Assembly: GCF_003570905.1 (NCBI RefSeq)
Contig: NZ_QXJM01000036.1
Location: 1-64,000, forward strand
DNA length: 64,000 nt
DNA from: Cohnella faecalis
Lineage (GTDB): Bacteria > Bacillota > Bacilli > Paenibacillales > Paenibacillaceae
Direction: 5' to 3'
The notes beneath the pieces are model-generated. The model saw only the letters and a program-made list of their open reading frames with translations, searched no databases and was not told the origin of the DNA. Made by a program: the position numbers and the translations under genes. Shown here one piece after another: positions 18,797 through 28,249 of this stretch (position 1 is its first letter; each line of letters begins with the position of its first letter).

Positions 18797-19988
18797 CGGA
18801 CAGCGAAAATAATAGGATCGCCGACGCCCAGTACAGTGTCGCGCCGTTAGTCCGTTGAATCGCCCAGAATGCCGCGACCGGACCGAGCGCCGCACCGAGA
18901 TCGAGCGTCATGGAATAGACAGTCATGACATTTCTTTCCGTCCCCGGATGACGGGATGCGATGGACGCGGCCAGGACATCTAGCAAGGTGCTCATGCCTG
19001 TCGCGGTTAACAGGATGCCAATCGTAACTACGATCCATAACGTTGACGGCAATGACATCGGAAAAAGCAGGAAGAGCCCCGAAGCGAAGAGGGAGATGGC
19101 GACGATCATCGGAACCGCGCTTCCATTTCGATCTGACAGCGCGCCAATAAACGGAGACAGCGCCGGTCCCCATCCCCACCGCAAAGCCTGGAGTCCTCCT
19201 GCCAGCAGAGCGCTGCCGAAGGATAACCCGAGGAACGTTGTCGAGGGGTGCCGCGCCTCCGTAAAGTGGCTGAGCGAGGAAGTGAACATTCCTTCGTAGA
19301 TGAGAGAAGACGTAAACGATGAAAGCAGAAGTGCGATCACCCCGCCTGTTATGAACCGTCGTCCTATTCCCCTTGAAATCGTCGACCGCGCTTCCGTCCT
19401 CTTGGGGATAGGGTCAGCTCCTCCCGTCGCTTCGAATACCCCTTTTCTGTACACTGCCGCGATCCCGCAAAATGCGAAAACCGCCAAAGCCAATGCGGTT
19501 TGACGGAGACCGTACAGCTGGGCCAAGCCTCCTCCCGCCAACATGCCGAACAGGCTTCCGAGCCGATAGTTGCCGTTGTATATTCCGAACAACCGGCCCA
19601 GCTCGTTGCTCGAACGAAGCTCGATGATGACGTAATAAGCGCCTAGCCGCAAAAACGACCAAGCGACGCCCCATAAGCACCTCGCGAAGATCCAGAATAG
19701 AAATCCCTCCGCGATCCCGTAAGAAGCGGTCGTCGCAATGGCGATTACGATGGAGAGAATGAGCCCCTGTCTAATGCCGATGCGGCCGTAGAGCCAACCG
19801 ATGAGCGGATTCAAAGGGATGCGAATCAATCGGTTAGCCGACAGAACGAGCCCGACCTCGAAGAGCGAACCGAGTCCGGCCTCTTTCCAATACAGCGGGA
19901 GAACGATATACAGCATGGAATCCCCGATCAGGCAGAGAGCCGTTATCCAGGCGATTCGGAGAACGATTTTTTTGTCGTCGGCCGCCAT
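18741..19988 (-). CDS. MFS transporter
   Basis: A 415-residue protein with about twelve hydrophobic segments and the major-facilitator loop motif after helix 2 (GWLYGRIGIRQG). The mid-protein loop is charged (PIPKRTEARSTISRGIGRR). The start ATG lies three bases after the stop of the metallophosphoesterase gene (TAAGGGATG), so translation is coupled. The substrate is unknown; DHA1-type drug or metabolite efflux is the closest general match. The divergent LysR gene and the dyad at 21045 suggest LysR control of the pair. Confidence 0.82.
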   Translation of the reverse strand: MAADDKKIVLRIAWITALCLIGDSMLYIVLPLYWKEAGLGSLFEVGLVLSANRLIRIPLNPLIGWLYGRIGIRQGLILSIVIAIATTASYGIAEGFLFWIFARCLWGVAWSFLRLGAYYVIIELRSSNELGRLFGIYNGNYRLGSLFGMLAGGGLAQLYGLRQTALALAVFAFCGIAAVYRKGVFEATGGADPIPKRTEARSTISRGIGRRFITGGVIALLLSSFTSSLIYEGMFTSSLSHFTEARHPSTTFLGLSFGSALLAGGLQALRWGWGPALSPFIGALSDRNGSAVPMIVAISLFASGLFLLFPMSLPSTLWIVVTIGILLTATGMSTLLDVLAASIASRHPGTERNVMTVYSMTLDLGAALGPVAAFWAIQRTNGATLYWASAILLFSLSASWRFQSVRGAKATPRRS

Positions 19989-19991
19989 CCC

Positions 19992-20963
19992 TTACGACCG
20001 AAGGCGCTTATTGGACTGCAGAATCAAATCCTGAATCGCAGGAATGTGTACCGGCTGCTCATAGACGACCTGTCCGTTATCGAGTCGGAGCCAAGTGTCG
20101 AAAGGCCGTTCGTCCTCATGGAGCCGGATGATGCGGGCTCCGCGAGGAAGCCCTTCGCTGCCGTAACCGTTGTAGCCGGTCGCCTTGCCGTAACAGAGCC
20201 GGATTCCGTGAAGAGTTCCCCAATAATCGTTGACATGATCGTGTCCGACGAAAACTCCCTTCACATCGCCCCTCTCCCAAAAGGCATGAAATAGCCCCGA
20301 GTTTATTTTCGGACAGCCTACGCCTTCGAAATTGTGACCGCAGCAAGCTCGAAAGTCCCACACCTCGTTGAATTCCGGAAGCGGAATATGAAAAAAAGCC
20401 AGCGAACGAACGACGTTGCCTCGATTGCCGGCTTTAAGCCTGGACGATTCTCGAACGTACCAATCGATCTGACTGCGATGAATCCAGGCAGACCCTCCGA
20501 TTTCCTGCGGAGCGTAACTTCCGGAATCGAAGAGATATAGCGAAGCCCCGACTTCTTCGGGAGCAGCGGAACGGTGTACGGACAGCCGGTAGTTTCCGAC
20601 GCCATGGACATCGACGGGGCCTTGCTCCGCCATGCAGCCCGGCAGCTTGCGTGCCAGCTCCATCAGCTCGTTCCGCGAGACGCCTTCCTCCGCATCGTGA
20701 TTGCCGAAGACGAACGCCCATGGAACGCCGCCTTCGCCGGTAACGACGGATACGGCATCCGCGAACGCCGCCTTCGGGTCGGCCGTCAGCTCGGAATGAA
20801 TGACATCGCCAGTAAAAACGACGAGGTCGGGCTTTTCGTTTGCCGCGATTTCTTTCATCAGGGCAAGGCTGCGCCAATCGGCGGGTTCGCCATTCTGCCA
20901 GTGAATATCGGTAAATTGCACGATCTTGAACGTTCCGTCTTCGTTAAAGCGCAAACGGCTCAT
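19992..20963 (-). CDS. Calcineurin-like metallophosphoesterase
   Basis: 323 residues from ATG 20963, preceded by GGAG; GTG 20972 is a weaker upstream option. The metal-binding motifs are in order: FTDIHW (D-x-H), VVFTGDVIHS (GD), FVFGNHDAE (GNHD) and FVGHDHVNDYWG (GHxH). The absence of a signal peptide and the overall layout match the cytosolic PhoD/Icc-like group annotated as putative phosphohydrolases. The substrate is not predictable; nucleotide or phosphodiester hydrolysis is likely. It is first in a two-gene operon with the MFS transporter. Confidence 0.85.
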   Translation of the reverse strand: MSRLRFNEDGTFKIVQFTDIHWQNGEPADWRSLALMKEIAANEKPDLVVFTGDVIHSELTADPKAAFADAVSVVTGEGGVPWAFVFGNHDAEEGVSRNELMELARKLPGCMAEQGPVDVHGVGNYRLSVHRSAAPEEVGASLYLFDSGSYAPQEIGGSAWIHRSQIDWYVRESSRLKAGNRGNVVRSLAFFHIPLPEFNEVWDFRACCGHNFEGVGCPKINSGLFHAFWERGDVKGVFVGHDHVNDYWGTLHGIRLCYGKATGYNGYGSEGLPRGARIIRLHEDERPFDTWLRLDNGQVVYEQPVHIPAIQDLILQSNKRLRS

Positions 20964-21044
20964 TTTCCCCACTCTCCCGTCCGGTGATAGTTACAAAATA
21001 ATACAGTCAAAGGCTCGAAACTAATATATAATGATGATCAATTC

Positions 21045-21059
21045 ATAAGTCATTCTTAT
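21045..21059. promoter_or_regulatory. Candidate LysR operator (T-N11-A palindrome)
   Basis: ATAAG-TCATT-CTTAT is a perfect 5-bp dyad that fits the T-N11-A LysR box. It lies 30 bases before the LysR start codon, in the gap shared with the divergent metallophosphoesterase gene. Confidence 0.5.
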
Positions 21060-21088
21060 TAATCACGATCGAAAGAGGCGGCGTTCGT

Positions 21089-21985
21089 ATGAATTTGCAC
21101 GCGCTTAAGGTGTTCCATTGCGTGGCCCGGATCGGTAACGTGACGAAGGCGGCGGAGGAGCTTCGCATTAGCCAGCCTGCCGTGACCCAGCATATCCGTA
21201 ATTTGGAGAAGGAGCTTGGCGTAAAGCTCGTTAGGCCCGAGGGGCGAGGGATTCGCTTGACGTTCGCCGGGAACGAAGTCTATCGACTGGCGGGCAAAAT
21301 AACGGCAGCCGAGCATGAAATTGAGACGAGAGTCAAAGATTTGCTGGACGGAACCGCCGGAGAGCTGACAATTGCCGCTACCTATCTTCCGGCAACCGCG
21401 CTCCTTCCGAAGTGCATCGCTTTGTTCAAATCCGATAACGAGAACGTCAATATCAAAGTCGTAACCGGCAACAGTAAGGAAGCTTTCGAGCTGCTTGTCA
21501 ATCACAGGGCCGATGTGGCAATCATTGGGGGCGGCTGGGAGCGTCAACATATGAGGTGGGAGCATCTGCTTGACGACGAACTGTGGTTCATCGTTCCGGC
21601 AGGCCATCCGTTCGCGAACCGAAACGTGACGTTGGAGCAAATGATGGAGGAGACTTTCGTCATTCGGGAAGAAGGGAGCTCGACGAGGGAACGGTTTCTG
21701 TCGATGTGCCGCACCTTCAACGTAAGGCAGCCGAAGATAGGCATGCAGTTTAACGGTTTGCAAGAGTCGATCAAGGCTGTAAGCGCGGGTTACGGGGCAA
21801 ATGTGATATCGGCCATGGCCGTGCAGGAATTCGTTGCAAAGGGCGAGGTGGCGAGAGTATTCGTCGATGGCGTCGATCTTAAACGGCCGATTGCGATTTG
21901 TACGGCCGAAGATCAAGCGCTCACGCCGATTACGGAAAAATTCGTCCGGCTCGTTCGCGAGCATTTGGGGAAACCGGGCAGGTGA
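21089..21985 (+). CDS. LysR-family transcriptional regulator
   Basis: 298 residues with an N-terminal winged helix-turn-helix ([36 protein letters not shown], shortened here as the standard LysR signature at residues 1-37) and a two-lobe substrate-binding domain ([39 protein letters not shown]). AGAGGCGG precedes the start. It is divergent from the metallophosphoesterase-MFS operon, the classic arrangement for a LysR protein and its target. Its effector is unknown. CysB/CbbR-like subgroup placement cannot be made safely. Confidence 0.9.
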   Translation: MNLHALKVFHCVARIGNVTKAAEELRISQPAVTQHIRNLEKELGVKLVRPEGRGIRLTFAGNEVYRLAGKITAAEHEIETRVKDLLDGTAGELTIAATYLPATALLPKCIALFKSDNENVNIKVVTGNSKEAFELLVNHRADVAIIGGGWERQHMRWEHLLDDELWFIVPAGHPFANRNVTLEQMMEETFVIREEGSSTRERFLSMCRTFNVRQPKIGMQFNGLQESIKAVSAGYGANVISAMAVQEFVAKGEVARVFVDGVDLKRPIAICTAEDQALTPITEKFVRLVREHLGKPGR

Positions 21986-22009
21986 CTTTCCTCCGTGGCG
22001 CTCCGGCGA

Positions 22010-22038
22010 TTGACGGATACAAATCCTGTATTTATAGT
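22010..22038 (+). promoter_or_regulatory. SigA-type promoter of the starch-binding subtilase
   Basis: TTGACG, 17-base spacer, TATAGT. This is one of the best promoter matches in the window; the transcript would start near 22045 with a short AT-rich leader. Confidence 0.7.
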
Positions 22039-22089
22039 AAATAAAGGCATAGATACTATGCAAATTTACTAGAGTAGAGGAGAGAAATA

Positions 22090-24378
22090 ATGATTAGAAG
22101 AGGATTATTAAGCTTTTTTATGTTCGCAGTTGCATTCACGTCTATCATCGCATTCAACAATGTTCCAGTCATCGCTAGCGGAGCCAAAGAAACGAGCGGG
22201 GACAAAGAAGCTGTACATTCCGCCTCTAACGAAATCGTTGTCAAATTCAAAGCGGATGTCAATGTGCCCTATAAAGACGGGGTAGAGCGCGAAGTTAAAG
22301 CGAAAAAGGATAATGATCTAAACGGCATTTTATCTGAGTATTCAGATTTAAAAATTAATCGTTTATTCAAAATTATGGATAGTGAAACTAAAAACGTCGA
22401 TAAAGCGAAAGCTATTTTCCAGAACTATTATACGATTACTGTTCCGGAAGGCGCAGATAGCGAGAAGCTGCTCAAAAAGCTGAATAATTCCAAGCTTGTC
22501 GAGGAGGCTTATTCGAAGCCGATCGTCATTGAAGAACCGTCGCTTTCGTCCAACTCAACGCCGGTTCTGCCGAGCAATGATCCGAACAATATCTATCAAT
22601 CCTATTTAAATGCGGCATCCCAAGGCATTAATGCTCCCTATGCATGGCAATACGAGGGCGGGGATGGAAAAGGTATTTCCTATGTGGACGTAGAGCGCGG
22701 CTGGGCTCTGGGGCATGAAGATCTGACCGCCCACAGTATACCGTTGCTTACAGGCAGCCAAATCGTAGCAACGTCTGCCGACCACGGAACAGCCGTATTG
22801 GGAGTCATCTCCGCGGTGGATAACACGATCGGAAATATTGGACTCGCGAGCAAGGCTCAGCCGATGGTATCTTCCTGGTGGCGGACCGGCGAATACGGCA
22901 ATATTGCGGAAGCGCTTATTGTGGCCGCAGATGCGCTTGACGCTGGAGACGTTATTCTGATCGAAATCCAGACTACCTATCCTGGAGCTTCCGGCTACGT
23001 GCCTATCGAAGTGTATTCCGCGGAATTCGATGCGATCCGATATGCCATTAACCATGGCATTACCGTAGTAGCAGCCGCAGGCAATGGCACCGTAAATCTG
23101 GATACATTCCAGGATTCCAGCGGTAAATATATACTAAATCGGACAAGCCCCGACTTTAAAGACTCCGGCGCGATTATGGTAGGCGCCGCATCCGATACGG
23201 TGCCGCATACACGGATGTATTTTTCCAACTACGGAAACCGTATCGATGCTTATGGGTGGGGGACAGGGGTTCATACGCTCGCGGCGGCAAGCCCTTCTGC
23301 AACAACAGGCTACCAGACCAGCTTCAATGGAACATCCTCGGCAACGCCGATCGTAACGGCAGCGGCTATCGCGCTTCAAGGCATCGTAAAGGCGGAGTAC
23401 GGTGTAACTTATTCACCTAGCCAGCTCAGGGAAATATTAAGGGATCCCGTTCTTAACACGCCTTCAAGCAGCCCTTCGACCGACAAGATCGGTTATCTGC
23501 CGAACCTGAAAAATATTATTGATAATCTGCCGGTACCGGTTGTAGATACAACGGCTCCAAGCCAACCGGCGAATTTGATATCGCCAAGCAAAACGACAAC
23601 GAGCATCAGCCTGTCATGGGACGCTTCTACGGACAATGTAGGTGTAGCCCATTATGAAATATTGCGCGATTCGGTATTGGTCGGAACCTCGTTGACAACC
23701 AGTTATACGGATACGGGGCTGAGTGCAGGCCAAGCTTACGTCTATACGGTAAAAGCAGTCGATGCGGCGAACAATAAATCGCTGCCAAGCAGCCTTACTA
23801 TTTCTACTAATTCTAGCAACATCGTAACGGTCTACTATAAGCAGGGCTACTCGACGCCATACATCCACTATCGTCCGGCAGGCGGAACGTGGACGACTGC
23901 GCCGGGAGTTGCAATGCCGGCGTCAGAGGTTCCCGGTTACAACAAATATACGATCAATGTCGGTTCGGCAACGGGGCTGGAAGCGGTATTCAACAACGGC
24001 AGCGGAACATGGGACAATAACGGAGGCAGCAACTACTTCTTCCCAGTCGGCACCTCGACGTTCATTGCCGGAACGATTACATCGGGCGTGCCGGTAAACA
24101 ATACGGTCACGGTTTATTACAAAAGAGGCTTCAGCACGCCGTACATTCATTATCGTCCGGCAGGCGGAACGTGGACGTCTGTGCCGGGCGTAGCGATGCC
24201 GACCTCAGAGTTCGCAGGCTATAACAAGTATACCGTCAGTATCGGTTCGGCAACGAGCCTGGAAGCGGTGTTCAACAATGGCAGCGGTACATGGGACAAC
24301 AATGGAGGCGGCAACTACTTCTTTAATATCGGCACCTCTACCTTTGATAGCGGAACGATTACCGCCGGAACTCCTTAA
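22090..24378 (+). CDS. Secreted subtilisin-like protease with FN3 and two starch-binding-type modules
   Basis: 762 residues, starting after AGAGGAGAG. A signal peptide (residues 1-30) and a propeptide (EIVVKFKADV) precede an S8 domain. The catalytic residues are Asp in ISYVDVERGW, His in ATSADHGTAVLGVI and Ser in FNGTSSATPIVTAAA. The sequence VDVERGW, instead of the usual DTG, marks a non-canonical S8 subgroup. An FN3 domain (APSQPANLISPSKTTTS, about residues 485-575) is followed by two copies of a roughly 85-residue CBM25-like module, each with VTVYYK.G.STPYIHYRPAGG and AVFNNGSGTWDNNGG. Such modules bind starch or related glucans in amylases, so this protease is probably targeted to glucan or glycoprotein. 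The gene is more AT-rich than its neighbours. Confidence 0.87.
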   Translation: MIRRGLLSFFMFAVAFTSIIAFNNVPVIASGAKETSGDKEAVHSASNEIVVKFKADVNVPYKDGVEREVKAKKDNDLNGILSEYSDLKINRLFKIMDSETKNVDKAKAIFQNYYTITVPEGADSEKLLKKLNNSKLVEEAYSKPIVIEEPSLSSNSTPVLPSNDPNNIYQSYLNAASQGINAPYAWQYEGGDGKGISYVDVERGWALGHEDLTAHSIPLLTGSQIVATSADHGTAVLGVISAVDNTIGNIGLASKAQPMVSSWWRTGEYGNIAEALIVAADALDAGDVILIEIQTTYPGASGYVPIEVYSAEFDAIRYAINHGITVVAAAGNGTVNLDTFQDSSGKYILNRTSPDFKDSGAIMVGAASDTVPHTRMYFSNYGNRIDAYGWGTGVHTLAAASPSATTGYQTSFNGTSSATPIVTAAAIALQGIVKAEYGVTYSPSQLREILRDPVLNTPSSSPSTDKIGYLPNLKNIIDNLPVPVVDTTAPSQPANLISPSKTTTSISLSWDASTDNVGVAHYEILRDSVLVGTSLTTSYTDTGLSAGQAYVYTVKAVDAANNKSLPSSLTISTNSSNIVTVYYKQGYSTPYIHYRPAGGTWTTAPGVAMPASEVPGYNKYTINVGSATGLEAVFNNGSGTWDNNGGSNYFFPVGTSTFIAGTITSGVPVNNTVTVYYKRGFSTPYIHYRPAGGTWTSVPGVAMPTSEFAGYNKYTVSIGSATSLEAVFNNGSGTWDNNGGGNYFFNIGTSTFDSGTITAGTP

Positions 24379-24476
24379 CTTGATTTAGCGCTGCGGGCGA
24401 TCCGATCGCAAAAACGAATATCTTCGTGCTCCCATCATACGATGTGTAATAGCGGGCTATGGCGGGAGGCGATCGG

Positions 24477-25412
24477 GTGGCGACGAAGCCATTGGCATTG
24501 CAGCGGGGGGACGTCATCGGCATCGTCACGCTGGGCAGTCCGCTGGAGGCTGCCGTGATCGACGCCCGAATCGACGTCTTGCGGCGAACGGGACTCGGGG
24601 TCGTCCTCGGCCGTCATGTCTATGATGCGACCGGCTTCCTGGCCGGACCCGCCGCGGGGCGCGCCGAGGATTTGATGACGATGTTCGCCGATCCGCGCGT
24701 CAAAATGATTTTGCCGACCCGGGGCGGAGTCGGCGTCGAGGGCATTCTTCCTTATCTCGATTTTGCCTATATCGCGAACCATCCGAAAATCGTATCCGGC
24801 TACAGCGATATTACGGCGCTGCTTAACGCGCTGTACCAGCAAGCCGACCTGATCTCTCTGCACAGCCTGCTGCTGATCGACTTCAAGAGCGAGACTCCGG
24901 CTTACAATTTCGAACAATTTTTTACCGCGACCTCTTCCATAGAAGCGCCAAGGCCGATTTTGAACCCGCCGGGAAAGCCCATGACGGGCAAAGTGCCCGG
25001 AATCGCAACGGGGCCGATCGTAGGGGGCAATCTGACCTCCTTCGTCGGCATGCTCGGCACCCCTTTCGAAATCGATACACGCGGGAAAATCGTGCTCATC
25101 GAGGAAACTCACGAGCCCGTTAATACGGTGTATCGATACCTCGAACAGCTTCGGCTGGCGGGCAAATTGAACGACTGCTCCGGAATTCTGATCGGAGAGT
25201 GCACAGGCTGCGTCGAAGCCTACGGCGTAACGTACGAAGAGCTGATCGACAATTATCTCGTGCCTCTCGGCAAGCCGCTCATCTCCAATCTTGCTTCCGG
25301 CCACGGCGTTTATAAGGCTGCGATTCCTATTGGAGCGAATGCCGTTATGGATGGGGCGGAGGGGACGATTGCGCTGCTTGAACCGGCGGTTCGTTATCCG
25401 GGCATGGTCTGA
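24477..25412 (+). CDS. LD-carboxypeptidase, peptidase family S66
   Basis: 311 residues from GTG 24477, which follows GGGAGG at 7 bases; ATG 24459 would place that site inside the gene. S66 features are visible: LPTRGGVGVEGILPYLDF, the nucleophile in SGYSDITALLNAL, the glutamate in VLIEETHEP and the histidine in LASGHGVYKAAIP. Family members release D-Ala from peptidoglycan tetrapeptides during recycling, or hydrolyse microcin C (MccF). Without context, the recycling role is more likely. A terminator follows. Confidence 0.9.
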   Translation: MATKPLALQRGDVIGIVTLGSPLEAAVIDARIDVLRRTGLGVVLGRHVYDATGFLAGPAAGRAEDLMTMFADPRVKMILPTRGGVGVEGILPYLDFAYIANHPKIVSGYSDITALLNALYQQADLISLHSLLLIDFKSETPAYNFEQFFTATSSIEAPRPILNPPGKPMTGKVPGIATGPIVGGNLTSFVGMLGTPFEIDTRGKIVLIEETHEPVNTVYRYLEQLRLAGKLNDCSGILIGECTGCVEAYGVTYEELIDNYLVPLGKPLISNLASGHGVYKAAIPIGANAVMDGAEGTIALLEPAVRYPGMV

Positions 25413-25453
25413 GGTAATCTTCGAAAATGACGCAGTTATAAGATAAAAAAGAG

Positions 25454-25490
25454 GCAGATCGCTCGGTTGCGGTCTGCTTCGTTTTGATTT
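25454..25490 (+). terminator. Rho-independent terminator
   Basis: GCAGATCGC and GCGGTCTGC form a 9-bp stem with one mismatch around TCGGTT, followed by TTCGTTTTGATTTT. Confidence 0.7.
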
Positions 25491-25588
25491 TCGTTCATCT
25501 TGTGTTCAAATAGAGGATATATACTTTTATTCGCGGCGGTAAGAGGGAGCCTCGTCTAGCGGCCTCTTCCCCAACAAAGGAGAACCCG

Positions 25589-26500
25589 ATGAACCTGATG
25601 AGTACGCATCCGATCGAGCAAATCAAACGGTTTAAGAACGATATTACGCGGTTTATGATGATGTACAAGTTCGCGCTGGATCAATTGGAGACGAAGATCG
25701 AAATTCTCAAGGAAGAGTTCCAGTACTTGCACGACTACAATCCGATCGAGCATACGAAATCCCGGCTCAAATCGCCGGAAAGCATCATGAACAAGATTGG
25801 CCGCAAAGGCTGCGACTTCACATTCCCGAGCATCAAGGCGCACATCAAGGACATTGCAGGCTTGCGGATCACTTGCTCGTTTATTTCGGATATTTACCGT
25901 ATTTTCGATATGCTTCGCAATCAGCGCGATTTGACAATTGTCGAGGTTAAGGACTATATCGAGAACCCGAAGCCTAACGGCTATCAGAGCTTCCATATGA
26001 TCGTCGAAATCCCGGTGTATATGTCCGACAGGCAAGAAGCAGTATGCGTGGAAATTCAAATTCGGACGATTGCGATGGATTTCTGGGCAAGTCTCGAGCA
26101 CAAGATTTTTTATAAATATAACGAAGCGGTGCCTGCAAGGCTGTTGCGGGAGCTGAAGGAAGCGGCGGATTCCGCGACGGCGCTGGACCGGAAGATGGAG
26201 CGTCTTCACAAGGAAATCGAGTCGATCAAGGAAGAGCAGGCGGAGGACGAGGTGGAAAGCTTCCGTCGTTTCATTATCGACAATCAGCAGTTTTCGATTC
26301 CCGGCGCTCTGCTCGAAATGCTCGGCGACGGACTTGAAACGGCCAGAATAGAAGAAGCGGCGTACGAAGAAGCTGCGGATGGAGCGGATGCGTCGGCGAA
26401 TGTAGTAGCTGCGGCTGAGGCGAATATAGAGGCTGTGGACGAAGCGGCGGTTGCGGCGAATATAGAGGCTGCGGCCGAAGCGGCGTATCGAAAAAAATAA
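25589..26500 (+). CDS. Small alarmone (p)ppGpp synthetase with Ala-rich tail
   Basis: 303 residues; AAAGGAG six bases upstream fixes the start. Residues 55-180 form the RelA/SpoT synthetase domain: SRLKSPESIMNKIGRKG, KDIAGLRITCSF (Mg/ATP site), NPKPNGYQSFHMIVE (GTP-binding G-loop) and VEIQIRTIAMDFWASLEHKIFYK. No HD hydrolase, TGS or ACT domain is present, so it belongs with RelP/RelQ (YwaC/YjbM) enzymes, which make ppGpp under stress. The last 50 residues are unusual: an Ala/Glu/Asp repeat (EEAADGADASANVVAAAEAN) absent from typical 210-240-residue members. The TAA stop lies inside the first motif of degenerate repeat set F. Confidence 0.9.
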   Translation: MNLMSTHPIEQIKRFKNDITRFMMMYKFALDQLETKIEILKEEFQYLHDYNPIEHTKSRLKSPESIMNKIGRKGCDFTFPSIKAHIKDIAGLRITCSFISDIYRIFDMLRNQRDLTIVEVKDYIENPKPNGYQSFHMIVEIPVYMSDRQEAVCVEIQIRTIAMDFWASLEHKIFYKYNEAVPARLLRELKEAADSATALDRKMERLHKEIESIKEEQAEDEVESFRRFIIDNQQFSIPGALLEMLGDGLETARIEEAAYEEAADGADASANVVAAAEANIEAVDEAAVAANIEAAAEAAYRKK

Positions 26501-26690
26501 GACGAATAAGTCGCTCTATTCTCGGCGGAATCGATTCTGAGGCGGGGATAAGACGAAGATTTCACTTTATTGCGCCCGATTGCTTCATTTTTTCACCAAT
26601 AGGGGATAATAACGACAAAAAATCGTCTTATTCCGTTCTCGCTACCCTCAGGGGACCGGAATAAGACGAATATATCGTTCTATTTACGGC
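26497..26690. repeat. Repeat set F: degenerate ~51-58-bp repeats
   Basis: ATAAGACGAA(T) recurs at 26497, 26548 and 26661, with ATAATAACGA at 26606; spacings are 51, 58 and 55. Each is followed by a T-rich element such as TCGCTCTATT or TCGTTCTATT, and one inverted copy (ATCGTCTTATTCC) occurs near 26627. The first copy includes the stop codon of the alarmone synthetase gene. Confidence 0.6.
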
Positions 26691-26792
26691 ATAACAATTG
26701 CCGCCCGCTTCTTGTTATCCTCGTACGAATCGTCCCGGGACGCAAGCTTTCTCATACCCCTCTGTTAGCTCACCCTATGTCGCACCAAGCTC

Positions 26793-26870
26793 CGTAACAC
26801 CATCAAGTGACGTAACACCATCAAGCGACGTAACACCACCAAGCGCCGTAACACCAACAAGAGCCTTCAC
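26793..26870. repeat. 18-bp tandem repeats ending at the MATE stop codon
   Basis: CGTAACACCATCAAGTGA-type units start at 26793, 26811, 26829 and 26847, exactly 18 bases apart, with a decayed fifth copy that reaches the stop codon of the minus-strand MATE gene. Confidence 0.8.
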
Positions 26871-28249
26871 ACCGACAGCGCGGCTTCCGTTGTTTCGAGC
26901 TGCCGCGTCCGTTCCGCTTTGAGCAAATATTTCCGTCCCCTCCATCTCTGGAGGACGAGGAAGCCGCGAACGAGCTCGTCCGCAATCATGCAGCAGTAAA
27001 TGCCGATCAAACCCCAGCCCGCGTGTATGCCGAGCCAGTAAGAGCAGCCGGTTGCGATAATGGACATGGAGAAGATCGCAATATACATGGTAAACCGGGT
27101 GTCCCCGACCGCGTTGAGAGCGTCGCCGAGCGCCATATTGAGCATCTTGGCCGGCTGGAGCAGCAGGTTGAGCGCCAGAAGCGACACTCCCATGGAGACG
27201 ATAGCCGGGTCGGAAGTGAAAAAGCCGAGAAGCTGTTTGCCGACAGCGAACAAGAGCAAGGCGTTGCCCGTCACGACCGCAAGTCCGATGTAAAGAGCGC
27301 GGAACGCGCCGGAGTAAGCTTCCTTCGTTCTTGCCGCTCCGAACAGGTGGGCGGTCCGGATCTGGCAGGCCAGCGCGAAGGCGTAGCCCAGCATAAAGCA
27401 GAACGATTCCAGCGTGTTCATATACGTTCGGGCGGCCAGCTCCTGTGCTCCAAGCATGGCGAGGAACGCGTAAATCGCCAGTTGAGAAAATACCCAGCCG
27501 GACATATTGACGCCGAGAGGCCAGCCAATTTGAAAAATTTCCGAGAACAGCTTTCGGTCGAAGACCCGGAAATCGGCGAGCCTGATCGGGCGATCGAACG
27601 AATACAGAAATACGTAGAGCAGCACGGCAGCGGCGATTAGACGGCTTATATTACCCGACACGGTAACCCCGAACAGTCCCCACTCGGGAAATCCGAACGC
27701 TCCGAAAATAAGCAAATAATTCAACGCGATATGAAGCGCGTTCATCCCGATGCCGGTAAACATCGGGGCTTTCGTGTTGCCCGTGTTGCGTACAGCCGTG
27801 CCGAGCGCAGCGATCATGGCGGTGAGGAACAGCCCTCCGCCGATGTTGGAGACGTAGACGTTCCATAGCGGAAGCAGCTCGTCCGACAGATTCAGCAATC
27901 GCCCGAAGAAGGCAGGCTGCGCGGCTAACAGAACGCTGATCGCTGCTCCGATCGCGGTGCTCGCGGTCACGCCCATAATGCCGATCGTACGGGCGTCTTC
28001 TCCGCGTTTGGAGCCGAGCTTCTGCGCGATCAGAATGCCCGCGCCTCCGGCAATTGTCATGAACAGCGTCGTCAGCGCTCCGAACAGCTGACCCGCCAGT
28101 CCGACGACGCCGACGGCATCGTCGGAAATCCGACTGACCATAATCGTATCGACTGTACCGAGCAGCGTCTGCAAAAAAACTTCGATAAAGATCGGCCAAG
28201 CTAACGTCCACAAGCCGTATTTATCTTTGCTTGAATCAAGCGATTTCAT
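26867..28249 (-). CDS. MATE-family multidrug exporter
   Basis: 460 residues with about twelve hydrophobic segments in two related halves. LGTVDTIMVSRISDDAVGVVGLAGQ is the MatE domain opening, and AMIAALGTAVRNTGNTKAPM and LGDALNAVGDTRFTMY are the paired mid-domain motifs. MATE proteins export cationic drugs or metabolites using Na+ or H+. It is divergent from an AraC regulator gene with a 150-base shared gap, so the regulator may control it. The stop codon abuts the 18-bp repeats. Confidence 0.9.
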   Translation of the reverse strand: MKSLDSSKDKYGLWTLAWPIFIEVFLQTLLGTVDTIMVSRISDDAVGVVGLAGQLFGALTTLFMTIAGGAGILIAQKLGSKRGEDARTIGIMGVTASTAIGAAISVLLAAQPAFFGRLLNLSDELLPLWNVYVSNIGGGLFLTAMIAALGTAVRNTGNTKAPMFTGIGMNALHIALNYLLIFGAFGFPEWGLFGVTVSGNISRLIAAAVLLYVFLYSFDRPIRLADFRVFDRKLFSEIFQIGWPLGVNMSGWVFSQLAIYAFLAMLGAQELAARTYMNTLESFCFMLGYAFALACQIRTAHLFGAARTKEAYSGAFRALYIGLAVVTGNALLLFAVGKQLLGFFTSDPAIVSMGVSLLALNLLLQPAKMLNMALGDALNAVGDTRFTMYIAIFSMSIIATGCSYWLGIHAGWGLIGIYCCMIADELVRGFLVLQRWRGRKYLLKAERTRQLETTEAALSV

